Source: Paludibacter propionicigenes WB4 (GTDB lineage: Bacteria > Bacteroidota > Bacteroidia > Bacteroidales > Paludibacteraceae). From it: 64,000 nt of DNA. The stretch is taken from contig NC_014734.1 of assembly GCF_000183135.1 (NCBI RefSeq), forward strand, positions 2,542,001 to 2,606,000, read 5' to 3'. The notes below the pieces were generated by a model that was not told the origin of the DNA, did not search any database, and worked only from the letters and a program-made list of their open reading frames with translations. Positions within the stretch are counted from its first letter, which is position 1. Every line of letters begins with the position of its first letter. Positions 26,401 through 34,091 of the stretch are shown here, piece by piece. The position numbers were made by a program, and so were the translations under genes.

Positions 26401-27351
26401 TGTTGGCTCAGTACCTAATGCTGTAAATGTCAAATCAGCACCATACGATGTACCCACAGCACTGGTTGCATAAGCTCGAACATGATAGGTTATTGCCGAA
26501 GTTAGACCTGTAATAGAGCTTGAAAAGACACCCGCACCATCTGCATCAGTAGTTTTATTGTCTGCAATGGTGGGATTAGCTGACGTACTCCAGCAAACAC
26601 CGCGTGCTGTAACAGGGGAAGTTCCGGCACTTGTTACTTCACCACCGGCAGTGGCCGTTGTTTTTGTGATTGCGGTTGCTATTGTTGTTGTAACTGTTGG
26701 CTCAGTACCTAATGTTGTAAATGTCAAATCAGCACCATACGATGTACCCACAGCACTGGTAGCATAAGCCCGAACATGATAGGTGACACCGGAAGTTAAA
26801 CCGGTAATAGAGCTTGAAAAGACACCCGCACCATCTGCATCAGTAGTTTTATTGTCTGTAATGGTGGGATTAGCTGACGTACTCCAGCAAACACCGCGTG
26901 CTGTAACAGGGGAAGTTCCGGCACTTGTTACTTCACCACCGGCAGTGGCTGTCGTTTTTGTTATTACACTTGCCGTTGTTGTTGTAACTGTTGGTTCGGT
27001 TCCCAATGTTGTAAATGTCAAATCAGCACCATAAGCGGTGCCAGTATCGTTTGTGGCATAAGCCCGAATATGATAGGTGACACCGGAAGTTAAACCGGTA
27101 ATAGAGCTTGAAAAGGCACCCGTACCATCTGCATCAGTCGTTTTAGCATCTACAATGGTGGGATTAAGGGATGTGCTCCAACAAACGCCACGCGCTGTAA
27201 CAGCCGATGAGCCTTGATCTGTAATGTTTCCACCTGTAACTGCTGTAGTTTTTGTTATAGAAGTCGCTACTGTAGTAGTTAAAACGCTTAAACTTTGAAC
27301 GTCAGAAACTGCTATAACTTTGGAATGGACAATAAAAAAGAGCTTAGACAT
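23479..27351 (-). CDS. T9SS type A surface protein with FN3-like repeats and BspA-type LRRs; N-terminus frame-displaced
   Basis: This 1290-residue frame has five FN3-like repeats of about 98 residues (each with ARGVCWSTS..., ITGLTSGVTYHIRAYAT). A BspA/LRR_5-type leucine-rich block follows (TSIGSMAFQNCTGLTNIIIP and similar), then three more FN3-like repeats and a type A sorting domain (SITLYPNPAIDELQIKN ... IEKKIVKD). The first three FN3 units repeat on a 294-bp period. The frame's own ATG at 27351 gives no signal peptide. A proper signal peptide lies just upstream in another frame (27312-27377), and one added base would join the two into 1299 residues. It is probably exported and surface-attached. 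Confidence 0.88.
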   Translation of the reverse strand: MSKLFFIVHSKVIAVSDVQSLSVLTTTVATSITKTTAVTGGNITDQGSSAVTARGVCWSTSLNPTIVDAKTTDADGTGAFSSSITGLTSGVTYHIRAYATNDTGTAYGADLTFTTLGTEPTVTTTTASVITKTTATAGGEVTSAGTSPVTARGVCWSTSANPTITDNKTTDADGAGVFSSSITGLTSGVTYHVRAYATSAVGTSYGADLTFTTLGTEPTVTTTIATAITKTTATAGGEVTSAGTSPVTARGVCWSTSANPTIADNKTTDADGAGVFSSSITGLTSAITYHVRAYATSAVGTSYGADLTFTALGTEPTVTTTIATAITKTTATAGGEVTSAGTSPVTSRGVCWSTSASPTIADAKTTDADGAGTFTSAITSLTSGVTYHIRAYATSAVGTSYGADLTFETLGTLPTVTTTAASFVTSTTATAGGEVTSAGTSPIITRGVCWSLNANPILANANSLGSGSDKYICSITGLKSNTTYHIRAYATSAVGTAYGEDLTLTTIIADPTITVNVPTAGTLNTLISTGDKTSITNLTLTGTIDARDVKFLRDELVNLEVLDIIAVNITAYSGGDGTINSSIDYPANELPKSSFCFTDGTGKAHLKSINLPNSITSIGSMAFQNCTGLTNIIIPNSVTSIGSSSFWGCSNINNLMLGTSVTSIGNAALFMCSKLTTVTLPASLSTIGSESFGNEWAVKEYIVDSNNQNFSYVDGVLFNKDKTTLILFPKNANTTTYAIPVTVSTIGDKAFQYSSVTSVSIPASLTTIVENAFGNCRSLTEFVVDPGNMNFSTLNGCLFNKNQSALIISPAGKKGNYTIPNTVTSIRNYAFSGSTSLTSVVIGSSVSSIGSGAFVDCWNLASISSARAIPLSLANPFAFGGMNNTKWTLYVPVGSKTDYLAADQWKDVPKIVEGFPAIVETDNASSITATTIVTGGNVSTEGTSAVTARGVCWSFDAFPTIAGSKTTDGAGLGTFTSNISNLSPGQVYHVRAYATSDVGTAYGTDLTFTTVGTPPTVSTTEASSITKTTAISGGNITSFGTSSIIASGVCWSTNANPTIADNKTTDGTGFGVFTSSISGLSSGVTYHYRAYATNNSGTSYGSDKIFSTLGTLPAVSTRSAASISTTSATVGGNVTNQGSSSVTYRGICWSRTINPTTADNITTDGTGAGIFSSSITGLTPGVTYHFRAYATNSVGTVYGDDLTFVTVTTGLSDEKISSITLYPNPAIDELQIKNLDGVAIFTLSDLSGRQLINKKIANDELVSVSTLPKGIYIVRVTTKDGTIEKKIVKD

Positions 27352-27377
27352 AAAAAAAGTAGAATTTGTTTTTTCAT
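27312..27377 (-). other. Displaced signal-peptide coding segment of the preceding gene
   Basis: The ATG at 27377 starts MKKQILLFLCLSSFLLSIPK and then meets TAG at 27312-27314. If the AAA run at 27316-27319 had one more A, the frame would read PKVIAVSDVQSLSVLTTT and run straight into the large protein. See the corresponding finding. Confidence 0.8.
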
Positions 27378-27672
27378 TGACTAGTATTTATAGATTTACA
27401 TATAAAAGCGTAAAAATATACAATATGTTTTAATTATCAAAACAAATGATAAAGAGTATGCTATTAAACATAAAAGAACTTTCTAATACTTTGGAAAGCC
27501 CCTGTTTAAGCGGATATGTTCTTAATTAGATGAGTAAAGAATGGCACTGTTTGGTGGAATTTGTAATCCCAATCATCAACCAGCATCTTTCTGCAAAGAA
27601 TTAGATAGATATATCCTTGAGGATTGGAGATTCAAACATGCCATAGATTTTTGATACAGTTTAATTATAAAA

Positions 27673-27707
27673 AAACAGCCCGAAAGTACTAAACTTTCGG
27701 GCTGTTT
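27673..27707 (-). terminator. Terminator of the GH3-GH31-GH39-GH3 operon
   Basis: AAACAGCCCGAAAGT (27673-27687) pairs with ACTTTCGGGCTGTTT (27693-27707). The A run at 27670-27675 gives T on the minus strand. The rest of the 383-base gap from 27378 to 27760 is AT-rich apart from this and the palindrome at 27718. Confidence 0.88.
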
Positions 27708-27717
27708 GTGTTTCAAC

Positions 27718-27752
27718 TATTCGGAGTGCGACTTCAAGTCGCATTCCGAATA
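27718..27752. repeat. REP-like palindrome, copy 1
   Basis: Two 17-base arms (27718-27734 and 27736-27752) around one central base are complementary with a single mismatch. The core is TGCGACTTCAAGTCGCA. The element lies between the GH3 stop codon and the terminator. A degenerate second copy sits in the same relation to the GH2 gene at 57457. Confidence 0.7.
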
Positions 27753-27760
27753 AGAAGATT

Positions 27761-29956
27761 CTATTTTATCTGAATACTTACGCTACTCTTTACATCGGCA
27801 GCAGAGGCCGCATTACGCAATACGAATTCTCCCGATTCCACGGTCCAGTTATTCGTTTTTTCGTTGTAAAAAGCCAAATCTTTTACCTTTACTTCCAATG
27901 CCACGGTTTGTGTTTCGCCTGCTTTAAGAAATACTTTGGCAAATGCTTTCAACTCTTTAGCCGGACGCATAACCGAGGCTTTGGGTTGCGATGCATATAC
28001 CTGAACAGCTTCTGCACCATCTACTTTGCCGGTATTTTTCAGCGTAAACGATACCTTGATTGTTTCGTCCTGTCCGTAAGTTTTCTTGTCTGTAGCTATT
28101 TTGCCATATTCAAAAGTACTGTATGAAAGTCCGTATCCGAAGGGGAACAATGGTTTAATCTTTTTAGTATCGAACCAACGGTAACCAACCAGAATATCTT
28201 CTTTGTAAAAAACATTGGTGCTGTCGCCGGGATATGAAAGTTTGCCAAACGAATGTGCAGCATTATCTTCCAGTTTTACAGGGAAAGAGAACGGTAATTT
28301 GCCACTCGGATTTACTTTACCGGTGATCACGTTGGCTATTGCATTGCCACTTTCAGAGCCAAGATACCAGGCTTGCAAAACAGCAGGAACATCCTTCAGC
28401 CAAGGCATAGCCACTGCATTACCGCTGGCAAGCAGAACTACCACGTTTTTATTGACTTTCAGAATTTCTTCTATTAATTTATCCTGATTAAAAGGAAGAT
28501 TGTACGTAATACGATCCCCTGCTTCACAGTCCTGCTGGTGGTTTTTATTCAGACCGCCTACAAAAAACACGATGTCTGCATCTTTGGCTGCTTTTACCGC
28601 CGCATCAAATAGCTGCTGTTGGTTTTCCTTTGGCGCTATCACACGACCATACATGGATGGACCAGATGAATATCCTTTACAGTAAACAACTTTATCGGCA
28701 CCAAATGTCTGTTTGAAGCCATCGAGTGGTGAAACCTCGTATTTCACTTTCAGGGTAGATGATCCGCCTCCTTCGGTGAGACTGCGCGAGGCATTTTCTC
28801 CGATTACCGCAATTTTTTTGTATTGGTTCGTTGAAATTGGCAAGAACTGTTTCTCGTTTTTCAACAGCACGATACCTTCTTCAGCCACTCTACGAGCTGC
28901 AGTGCTATGGTCGTTACATACAAACCGACCGTAAGGCCTGTCGGGCATCATATTCGTACGGAATGTCAGACGCAGGATACGACGTACTTTATCATCCAGA
29001 ACGGACACAGGCACTTCTCCTTTTTTGAGCATCGTAAGGAAAGGTTTTGCCAGGTAAAAATCTTCGTAGCCGAACATAGCTCTGGATGACAAACCGTTGG
29101 TGTAGCTTCCCATTTCTATATCGAGTCCGTTAAATACCGATTGTTTTGTATCGTGTGCTCCGCCCCAGTCGGTAACCACCACCCCGTCAAATTTCCAGTC
29201 ACCTTTCAGAATTTTGTTGAGCAACAAGTCATTATGGCAGCAATGTTCTCCCCGAAACTGATTATATGAACCCATGATAGACCATGCTCCGCCTTCTTCG
29301 ACAGCTGCTTTGAAAGCCGGTAAATAAATTTCGTGCAGCGCTCTGTCGCTCAGGTTTACATTGATATGTCCGCGCCACACTTCCTGATTATTAAGGGCAT
29401 AATGCTTCACACAAGCTGCTACTCCGTTTTCTTGAACTCCTTTGATATACGGTATAGCCATGCGACCTGCCAAATAAGGATCCTCACCCATGTATTCAAA
29501 GTTACGTCCGTTGAGCGGTGTACGATAGATATTCACACCCGGACCCAGCAAAATATCTTTACGGCGATAGCGGGCTTCTTCGCCAATGGCTACTCCGTAT
29601 TCGTGCGATAAGCTAGGATTGAACGTGGCCGCCAGGCAGGTTAGAGCAGGAAAAGCCGTACAGGAGTCATTAGTCCACTTGGCTGCGCCCCATGCATCCC
29701 ATTCTATTTCTTCGCGTACACCGTGTGGTCCATCGCTCATCCATATTTCAGGAATACCCAGACGAGGTACTCCGTGTGATGAAAATTTAGACTGAGCATG
29801 GCACATGGCCACTTTCTCTTCGATAGTCATGCGCGAAAGGGCATCTTCTACTCTTTGTTCAATTGTTTTTCTATTGTCGAGATAAACCGGTTTTGTTTGT
29901 GCCTGCATACCTGCAATTCCCAGCAAACACAGAATAGCTGTCATTGTTTTCTTCAT
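27761..29956 (-). CDS. Glycoside hydrolase family 3 (beta-glucosidase type), secreted
   Basis: This 731-residue protein has a signal peptide (MKKTMTAILCLLGIAGMQAQ), the GH3 barrel domain and the C-terminal alpha/beta sandwich plus fibronectin-like domain. The catalytic nucleophile is D263 in VVVTDWGG. Substrate-site motifs include GPHGVR (76-81), GPGVNIYRTPLNGRNFEYMGEDP and KHYALNNQE. It should remove non-reducing beta-linked glucose or xylose from oligosaccharides in the periplasm. It is the last gene of a four-gene minus-strand operon that starts at 36250, 55 bases after the GH39 gene. Confidence 0.93.
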   Translation of the reverse strand: MKKTMTAILCLLGIAGMQAQTKPVYLDNRKTIEQRVEDALSRMTIEEKVAMCHAQSKFSSHGVPRLGIPEIWMSDGPHGVREEIEWDAWGAAKWTNDSCTAFPALTCLAATFNPSLSHEYGVAIGEEARYRRKDILLGPGVNIYRTPLNGRNFEYMGEDPYLAGRMAIPYIKGVQENGVAACVKHYALNNQEVWRGHINVNLSDRALHEIYLPAFKAAVEEGGAWSIMGSYNQFRGEHCCHNDLLLNKILKGDWKFDGVVVTDWGGAHDTKQSVFNGLDIEMGSYTNGLSSRAMFGYEDFYLAKPFLTMLKKGEVPVSVLDDKVRRILRLTFRTNMMPDRPYGRFVCNDHSTAARRVAEEGIVLLKNEKQFLPISTNQYKKIAVIGENASRSLTEGGGSSTLKVKYEVSPLDGFKQTFGADKVVYCKGYSSGPSMYGRVIAPKENQQQLFDAAVKAAKDADIVFFVGGLNKNHQQDCEAGDRITYNLPFNQDKLIEEILKVNKNVVVLLASGNAVAMPWLKDVPAVLQAWYLGSESGNAIANVITGKVNPSGKLPFSFPVKLEDNAAHSFGKLSYPGDSTNVFYKEDILVGYRWFDTKKIKPLFPFGYGLSYSTFEYGKIATDKKTYGQDETIKVSFTLKNTGKVDGAEAVQVYASQPKASVMRPAKELKAFAKVFLKAGETQTVALEVKVKDLAFYNEKTNNWTVESGEFVLRNAASAADVKSSVSIQIK

Positions 29957-30011
29957 TTTATATTTATCAAAAGGTTAATACCGAAATTTTATCATTTCTT
30001 TTTTTATTGAT

Positions 30012-31601
30012 TTAATGCTGAATTTTATTGATACTCAAAAAATAAACATCATTTTCCCGAATATTCAGCTCCTTCACCAGTAATTTGTTTTTGCCTACAA
30101 TTATTTTTTCAGTCAGGAGAGGGGAATCATTATTCTGTTTTTTTATTTGCTCAACCTGCAATTTTGTTAGCTGTGCAGGTCTATTCATACTCAAATAAGT
30201 TGAATAGGCATCGTTTGCTTTGTAACCGGTTTTATGAATTTCAAGTTTATAAGTGCCCTGAGGGATTCCCGACAAATGTATTTTGACTTTTCCTTTCGGT
30301 TTAGCCGGTAAATCGCGGATGTAATACACCTGATTATTTACCGAATCGCCCGGATGAGTATTCGTAAAGTCCCAAAGCAACACCTGAATATTCCCTTTAT
30401 TGTCCTTGCATACCCACGATGTCGAATCGGAATTAATTAGTTCCTTGTTTCCAAGCTTATTCATGTACTTATACGAATAGAAGGCCGGTTTATTGATACC
30501 TTGCGTATTCAACAGTCCAAAACCGCCATGAAAAGGAGTAAACCGGGGTGCTGATTCTTCAAATATATCGGTAAATACCCAATAAGACATTGAATTGGCA
30601 GCAGCGCCAACCTGTTTGATTTTTTGTAATATGTACGCCGCTTGATGATAGCTGTCGTGAATTGGGTCGGCTGGTGTATATGACGAACTCCACTCGGTAT
30701 AATGAAGTTGAAGTCCGGGCATAGCTGATACACTTATTTGCTTTCGCGAATTCAGAATATCGCCACTCACAGCCATCGAATCTTTGCTCAGAACAGTTCC
30801 AGAATTGCCGTATTCGTCTAAATAACCTTGCTTTACACCGTAAGAATGCGTACTGATAAAATCGAGCGGAATAGAGTTTTTACTGCAAAAATTAATCATT
30901 TCCGGTACCCAGGCAGCCCCCGCTGTGGCAGGGCCACCTACCCGAAAATCTTTATTTACGCTTTTGATGGCATTTACAGAATATCTGTAAAGTTTGAAAT
31001 ACTCTTCCTGTGTTCCTGACCAGAATCCGGGAGATAAATTCGGTTCATTCCATACTTCAAAATACCATGTTTTTACCTCTTCTACTCCGTAACGTTCTGT
31101 GAAGTGTGTTGTCAGATTTTTTATCAAATCTGCCCATTTATTATAATCTTTCGGAGGAGTAACGTTTCCCCGCCACCAAAAAATGGTTTGCGGACCGCTT
31201 GCCAGTGCCGACGGCATAAACCCAAGTTCCACAAATGGTTTGATGCCTATACTTTGAAGATAATCGAACAGCACATCAATGTATTGGTAATTATACTCCG
31301 GCTTTCCGTTTTTATCTTCCCGATAAACTCCCATGTCATCTGTTAGCAAACCGTGCATGCGGATATACCTGAAATCACAATTCTTCTTCACATAGGCCAG
31401 TTGCTGTTGCCAGTCGGCCCGCAATCCTTCATTGGCACGCCCGGCACCTATACATTCTTTGAACATGGTATTGAAGGTGCCTTTTTCTTTGTTGAAATCG
31501 GCATTGATGACCCGTTCGGATGAAGGGTTGATATTCGTTTGAGCAAGAGCAGAACCCGCAAACAGGATAATAAGTGATGCTAATAACGATCTTATTTTCA
31601 T
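30012..31601 (-). CDS. Glycoside hydrolase family 39-like (beta-xylosidase type), secreted
   Basis: This 529-residue protein has a signal peptide ending GSALAQ and a clan GH-A barrel. The acid/base is E186 in EVWNEPN and the nucleophile is E303 in HYTEWSSSY. Together with the RMHGLL and GGPATAGAAW motifs this indicates GH39, whose members include beta-xylosidases and alpha-iduronidases. A C-terminal beta-domain follows. In this operon a beta-xylosidase or related exo-activity is the likeliest role. The start lies 17 bases after the GH31 stop. Confidence 0.85.
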   Translation of the reverse strand: MKIRSLLASLIILFAGSALAQTNINPSSERVINADFNKEKGTFNTMFKECIGAGRANEGLRADWQQQLAYVKKNCDFRYIRMHGLLTDDMGVYREDKNGKPEYNYQYIDVLFDYLQSIGIKPFVELGFMPSALASGPQTIFWWRGNVTPPKDYNKWADLIKNLTTHFTERYGVEEVKTWYFEVWNEPNLSPGFWSGTQEEYFKLYRYSVNAIKSVNKDFRVGGPATAGAAWVPEMINFCSKNSIPLDFISTHSYGVKQGYLDEYGNSGTVLSKDSMAVSGDILNSRKQISVSAMPGLQLHYTEWSSSYTPADPIHDSYHQAAYILQKIKQVGAAANSMSYWVFTDIFEESAPRFTPFHGGFGLLNTQGINKPAFYSYKYMNKLGNKELINSDSTSWVCKDNKGNIQVLLWDFTNTHPGDSVNNQVYYIRDLPAKPKGKVKIHLSGIPQGTYKLEIHKTGYKANDAYSTYLSMNRPAQLTKLQVEQIKKQNNDSPLLTEKIIVGKNKLLVKELNIRENDVYFLSINKIQH

Positions 31602-31618
31602 TGAATAGTTTTATTATA

Positions 31619-33979
31619 TTATTTGACTTGGTACTTTACTCCAGCAATTGCTCCTTTTTCAACTTGATATGAATCTCCTTTTTTATTCAAGACCAAAGAT
31701 ACTAAAATATTGTCAGTAGGTAGACAAATCAGTCCCTTAGCCGTTTGTTGATTGCCATAAACCTTTAAATCAATGGTTGACCAATCAATTTTATCCGTGG
31801 ATTGTGCAAGCTTAGCATGAGGAATCACAGCTCCGTCACGTACCAGAATAATACAAGGGATTGCTCCAGCTTCAATGTCGTTCCAACCACGATCGTAGGT
31901 TTTTCCTGTTTGATAATCGATCCATTTTCCACCCGGCAAATACACCTGACGACCTTTGGTATTTTCCATCAACGGTGCTACATAGATATCCGAACCAAAA
32001 AGATAAGCATCATCTACAGTCCATGCTCCGGGATCGTTCGGGAATTCCACAAAGAGTGCCCGTACCATCGGTAAACCTTTTTCGGTACAGTTTTTAGCCT
32101 GAGCATATACGTAAGGCATAAGCTTGTATTTCATTTCAGCCGCTTCGCGGAAAGCTTTCACAAATCCTGGATTATACAACCAGGGTTCTTTGGGAGGAGC
32201 TCCGTGTGCGCGACTGTGTGAAGTCAGGAAGCCGAAAGGTAACCAGCGACGGTACAAGGCTTCGGGTGAAGATTGGACAAATCCACCAATGTCGTGACTC
32301 CAGAACGAGAATCCGCTTAATCCAAACGACAAACCGCCACGTAATTCCGATTCCATGGCAATGTCTTTATTAGCCGCATCGCCACCCCAATGCAACGGAT
32401 AACGCTGACTACCGGCCCACGCGCTACGTGCCCAGATAATATTCTCGTTGTTGGTAGCTTTGGTCACTTCGGCCACCGCTTTGTTATAGCGCAAAGGATA
32501 GAGATTATGCTCGTACCAGCCACCACGACCGGATGCGTAAACACCTTCCAGCGGTGCTGCCTCACCAAAGTCTACTTTGATAGCTCCAACACCCATTTTG
32601 AGCAATCCGGCCAGCTTATCCTGATACCATTTTACGGTATTCGTGTTCGAAAAATCGAGCACGGCATCTTCGTACGGCATTTCGCCTTTAGAGTTCTTTA
32701 CATTCAAGTTTTTGTCGATGATTTCGGGGAAAAACTTATTTTTCGGGGTGAAATAGGTAAGCTGCCACAATGAAATATGGAAGCCATCCTTTTTCAAATC
32801 GCTGATCATCTTTTGCGGGTCCGAGAAACGCGATGGAGCAAATTTATAATCACACTGCCAGTCAGTTTCGAACCATCCGGTATCGAAATGAATCACATCG
32901 GCTGGAATCTTATTTTCGCGCAGTTTCGCAGCCACTTCGTATCCTTCCTTTTGTTCAAAATACGTGATGCGGCTCATCCAGGTTCCAAATGACCAAAGTG
33001 GAGGCATCTGCGCTTTACCGGTGATCTCGGTATATTCATTCAAAATATCTTTTGGTTCGCCCACGAAAATGAATAAATCCAAAGCTTCATCACCCATGAA
33101 AAGTTTGTTGGCTCCCACATAGGTATTTCCAAAATCGCAGGTAACGGGGGCAGAAGTATGCATAAACATACCATACCCGCGGTTGCTCATAAAGAATGGA
33201 ATCGGTTTGTACATCTGGTCGGTTTCCGGACCCTGTGGGTCGGTAACGAACAGGTTCACTTTTTGGCCGCGCTTATCGAGTTTGGTGAATGACTCACCAC
33301 AACCAAATATCTTTTCGTTAGGAGACAATGAAAACACCGGATTAATCTCACGGCTATTGTCAACGCCTTTTTTGATAAAATTGAACGGAAGTATTTTTAC
33401 CTGCGACGAGTCATTATCTTTCCAACGCCAGGTATCGGTCAGGCGATTGCCTTTGGCATCCATCAGTACAATACGAAACGGATTTTCTTCAATCAATAAT
33501 TTTCCAGATGCACTGGTGTAGCTGTATCCATTTTTTGTTTTGGCATATTTCCACGAATTGTCTTTGCCGGGCTCTTTCACCAACATAGGCGAATCAAAAG
33601 GTTTTGGTTCCACCGGAGTTGTCAGCATACGGATGCGCAAGGTTCTGGGCGTAATAAAATCCACTGTAAAACTCAGTTCGGGGTTTTGTTGATAGGCTTC
33701 ACCGGGGAAGTCGAGCATCTTCAAGTCCTGTGGCAAGATGGTATTCACATCAAAAGCCTGACGGGTATAAATTGACGAGCGTTTCCAGCTGATTTTTCCT
33801 TTGGCTGTAGCCGGGTCAAAACTGGCTAATTTATCGGCAAAGAAAAAGGTGTTGTGAAAATCTTTAAAATCGAGACTCATATCCACGGGATCACCGAGGA
33901 GTCGTTTTTGTTGTGCCACGAGCGGCTGCACGCAACTGCACGCCAACAAAAGCAAAGCGGGAAAAAGATGTTTTTTCAT
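31619..33979 (-). CDS. Glycoside hydrolase family 31 (alpha-xylosidase type), envelope lipoprotein
   Basis: This 786-residue protein has a signal with lipobox LLAC (Cys14), so it is probably a lipoprotein, although signal peptidase I cleavage at VAQ is possible. The N-terminal beta-sandwich is followed by the GH31 barrel with nucleophile D470 in IKVDFGE and the upstream VIHFDTGWFETDW motif. WARSAWAGSQRYPLHWGGD lies further on. The IKVDFGE form is the one I associate with alpha-xylosidases of the YicI type. It would remove alpha-xylose from xyloglucan oligosaccharides or isoprimeverose. Confidence 0.9.
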   Translation of the reverse strand: MKKHLFPALLLLACSCVQPLVAQQKRLLGDPVDMSLDFKDFHNTFFFADKLASFDPATAKGKISWKRSSIYTRQAFDVNTILPQDLKMLDFPGEAYQQNPELSFTVDFITPRTLRIRMLTTPVEPKPFDSPMLVKEPGKDNSWKYAKTKNGYSYTSASGKLLIEENPFRIVLMDAKGNRLTDTWRWKDNDSSQVKILPFNFIKKGVDNSREINPVFSLSPNEKIFGCGESFTKLDKRGQKVNLFVTDPQGPETDQMYKPIPFFMSNRGYGMFMHTSAPVTCDFGNTYVGANKLFMGDEALDLFIFVGEPKDILNEYTEITGKAQMPPLWSFGTWMSRITYFEQKEGYEVAAKLRENKIPADVIHFDTGWFETDWQCDYKFAPSRFSDPQKMISDLKKDGFHISLWQLTYFTPKNKFFPEIIDKNLNVKNSKGEMPYEDAVLDFSNTNTVKWYQDKLAGLLKMGVGAIKVDFGEAAPLEGVYASGRGGWYEHNLYPLRYNKAVAEVTKATNNENIIWARSAWAGSQRYPLHWGGDAANKDIAMESELRGGLSFGLSGFSFWSHDIGGFVQSSPEALYRRWLPFGFLTSHSRAHGAPPKEPWLYNPGFVKAFREAAEMKYKLMPYVYAQAKNCTEKGLPMVRALFVEFPNDPGAWTVDDAYLFGSDIYVAPLMENTKGRQVYLPGGKWIDYQTGKTYDRGWNDIEAGAIPCIILVRDGAVIPHAKLAQSTDKIDWSTIDLKVYGNQQTAKGLICLPTDNILVSLVLNKKGDSYQVEKGAIAGVKYQVK

Positions 33980-33995
33980 GTTGTATAAAATAAAG

Positions 33996-34091
33996 ACCCC
34001 TAGCCCCTAAAGGGGAATAGAGAGTTTGGTTATGAAAATATTAGTATTAATTTTAAATCAAATTACTTATTCCCCTTTTGGGGTTAGGGGT
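33996..34091. repeat. Inverted-repeat element overlapping the 3' end of a GH3 gene
   Basis: The arm ACCCCTAGCCCCTAAAGGGG plus AATA (33996-34019) is complementary, with two mismatches, to the arm at 34068-34091. The AT-rich interior is 48 bases. The right arm supplies the final codons of the upstream GH3 gene (LTPKGE and stop). From memory this CCCCTAA/AGGGG motif is a dispersed Bacteroidota repeat. Confidence 0.65.
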
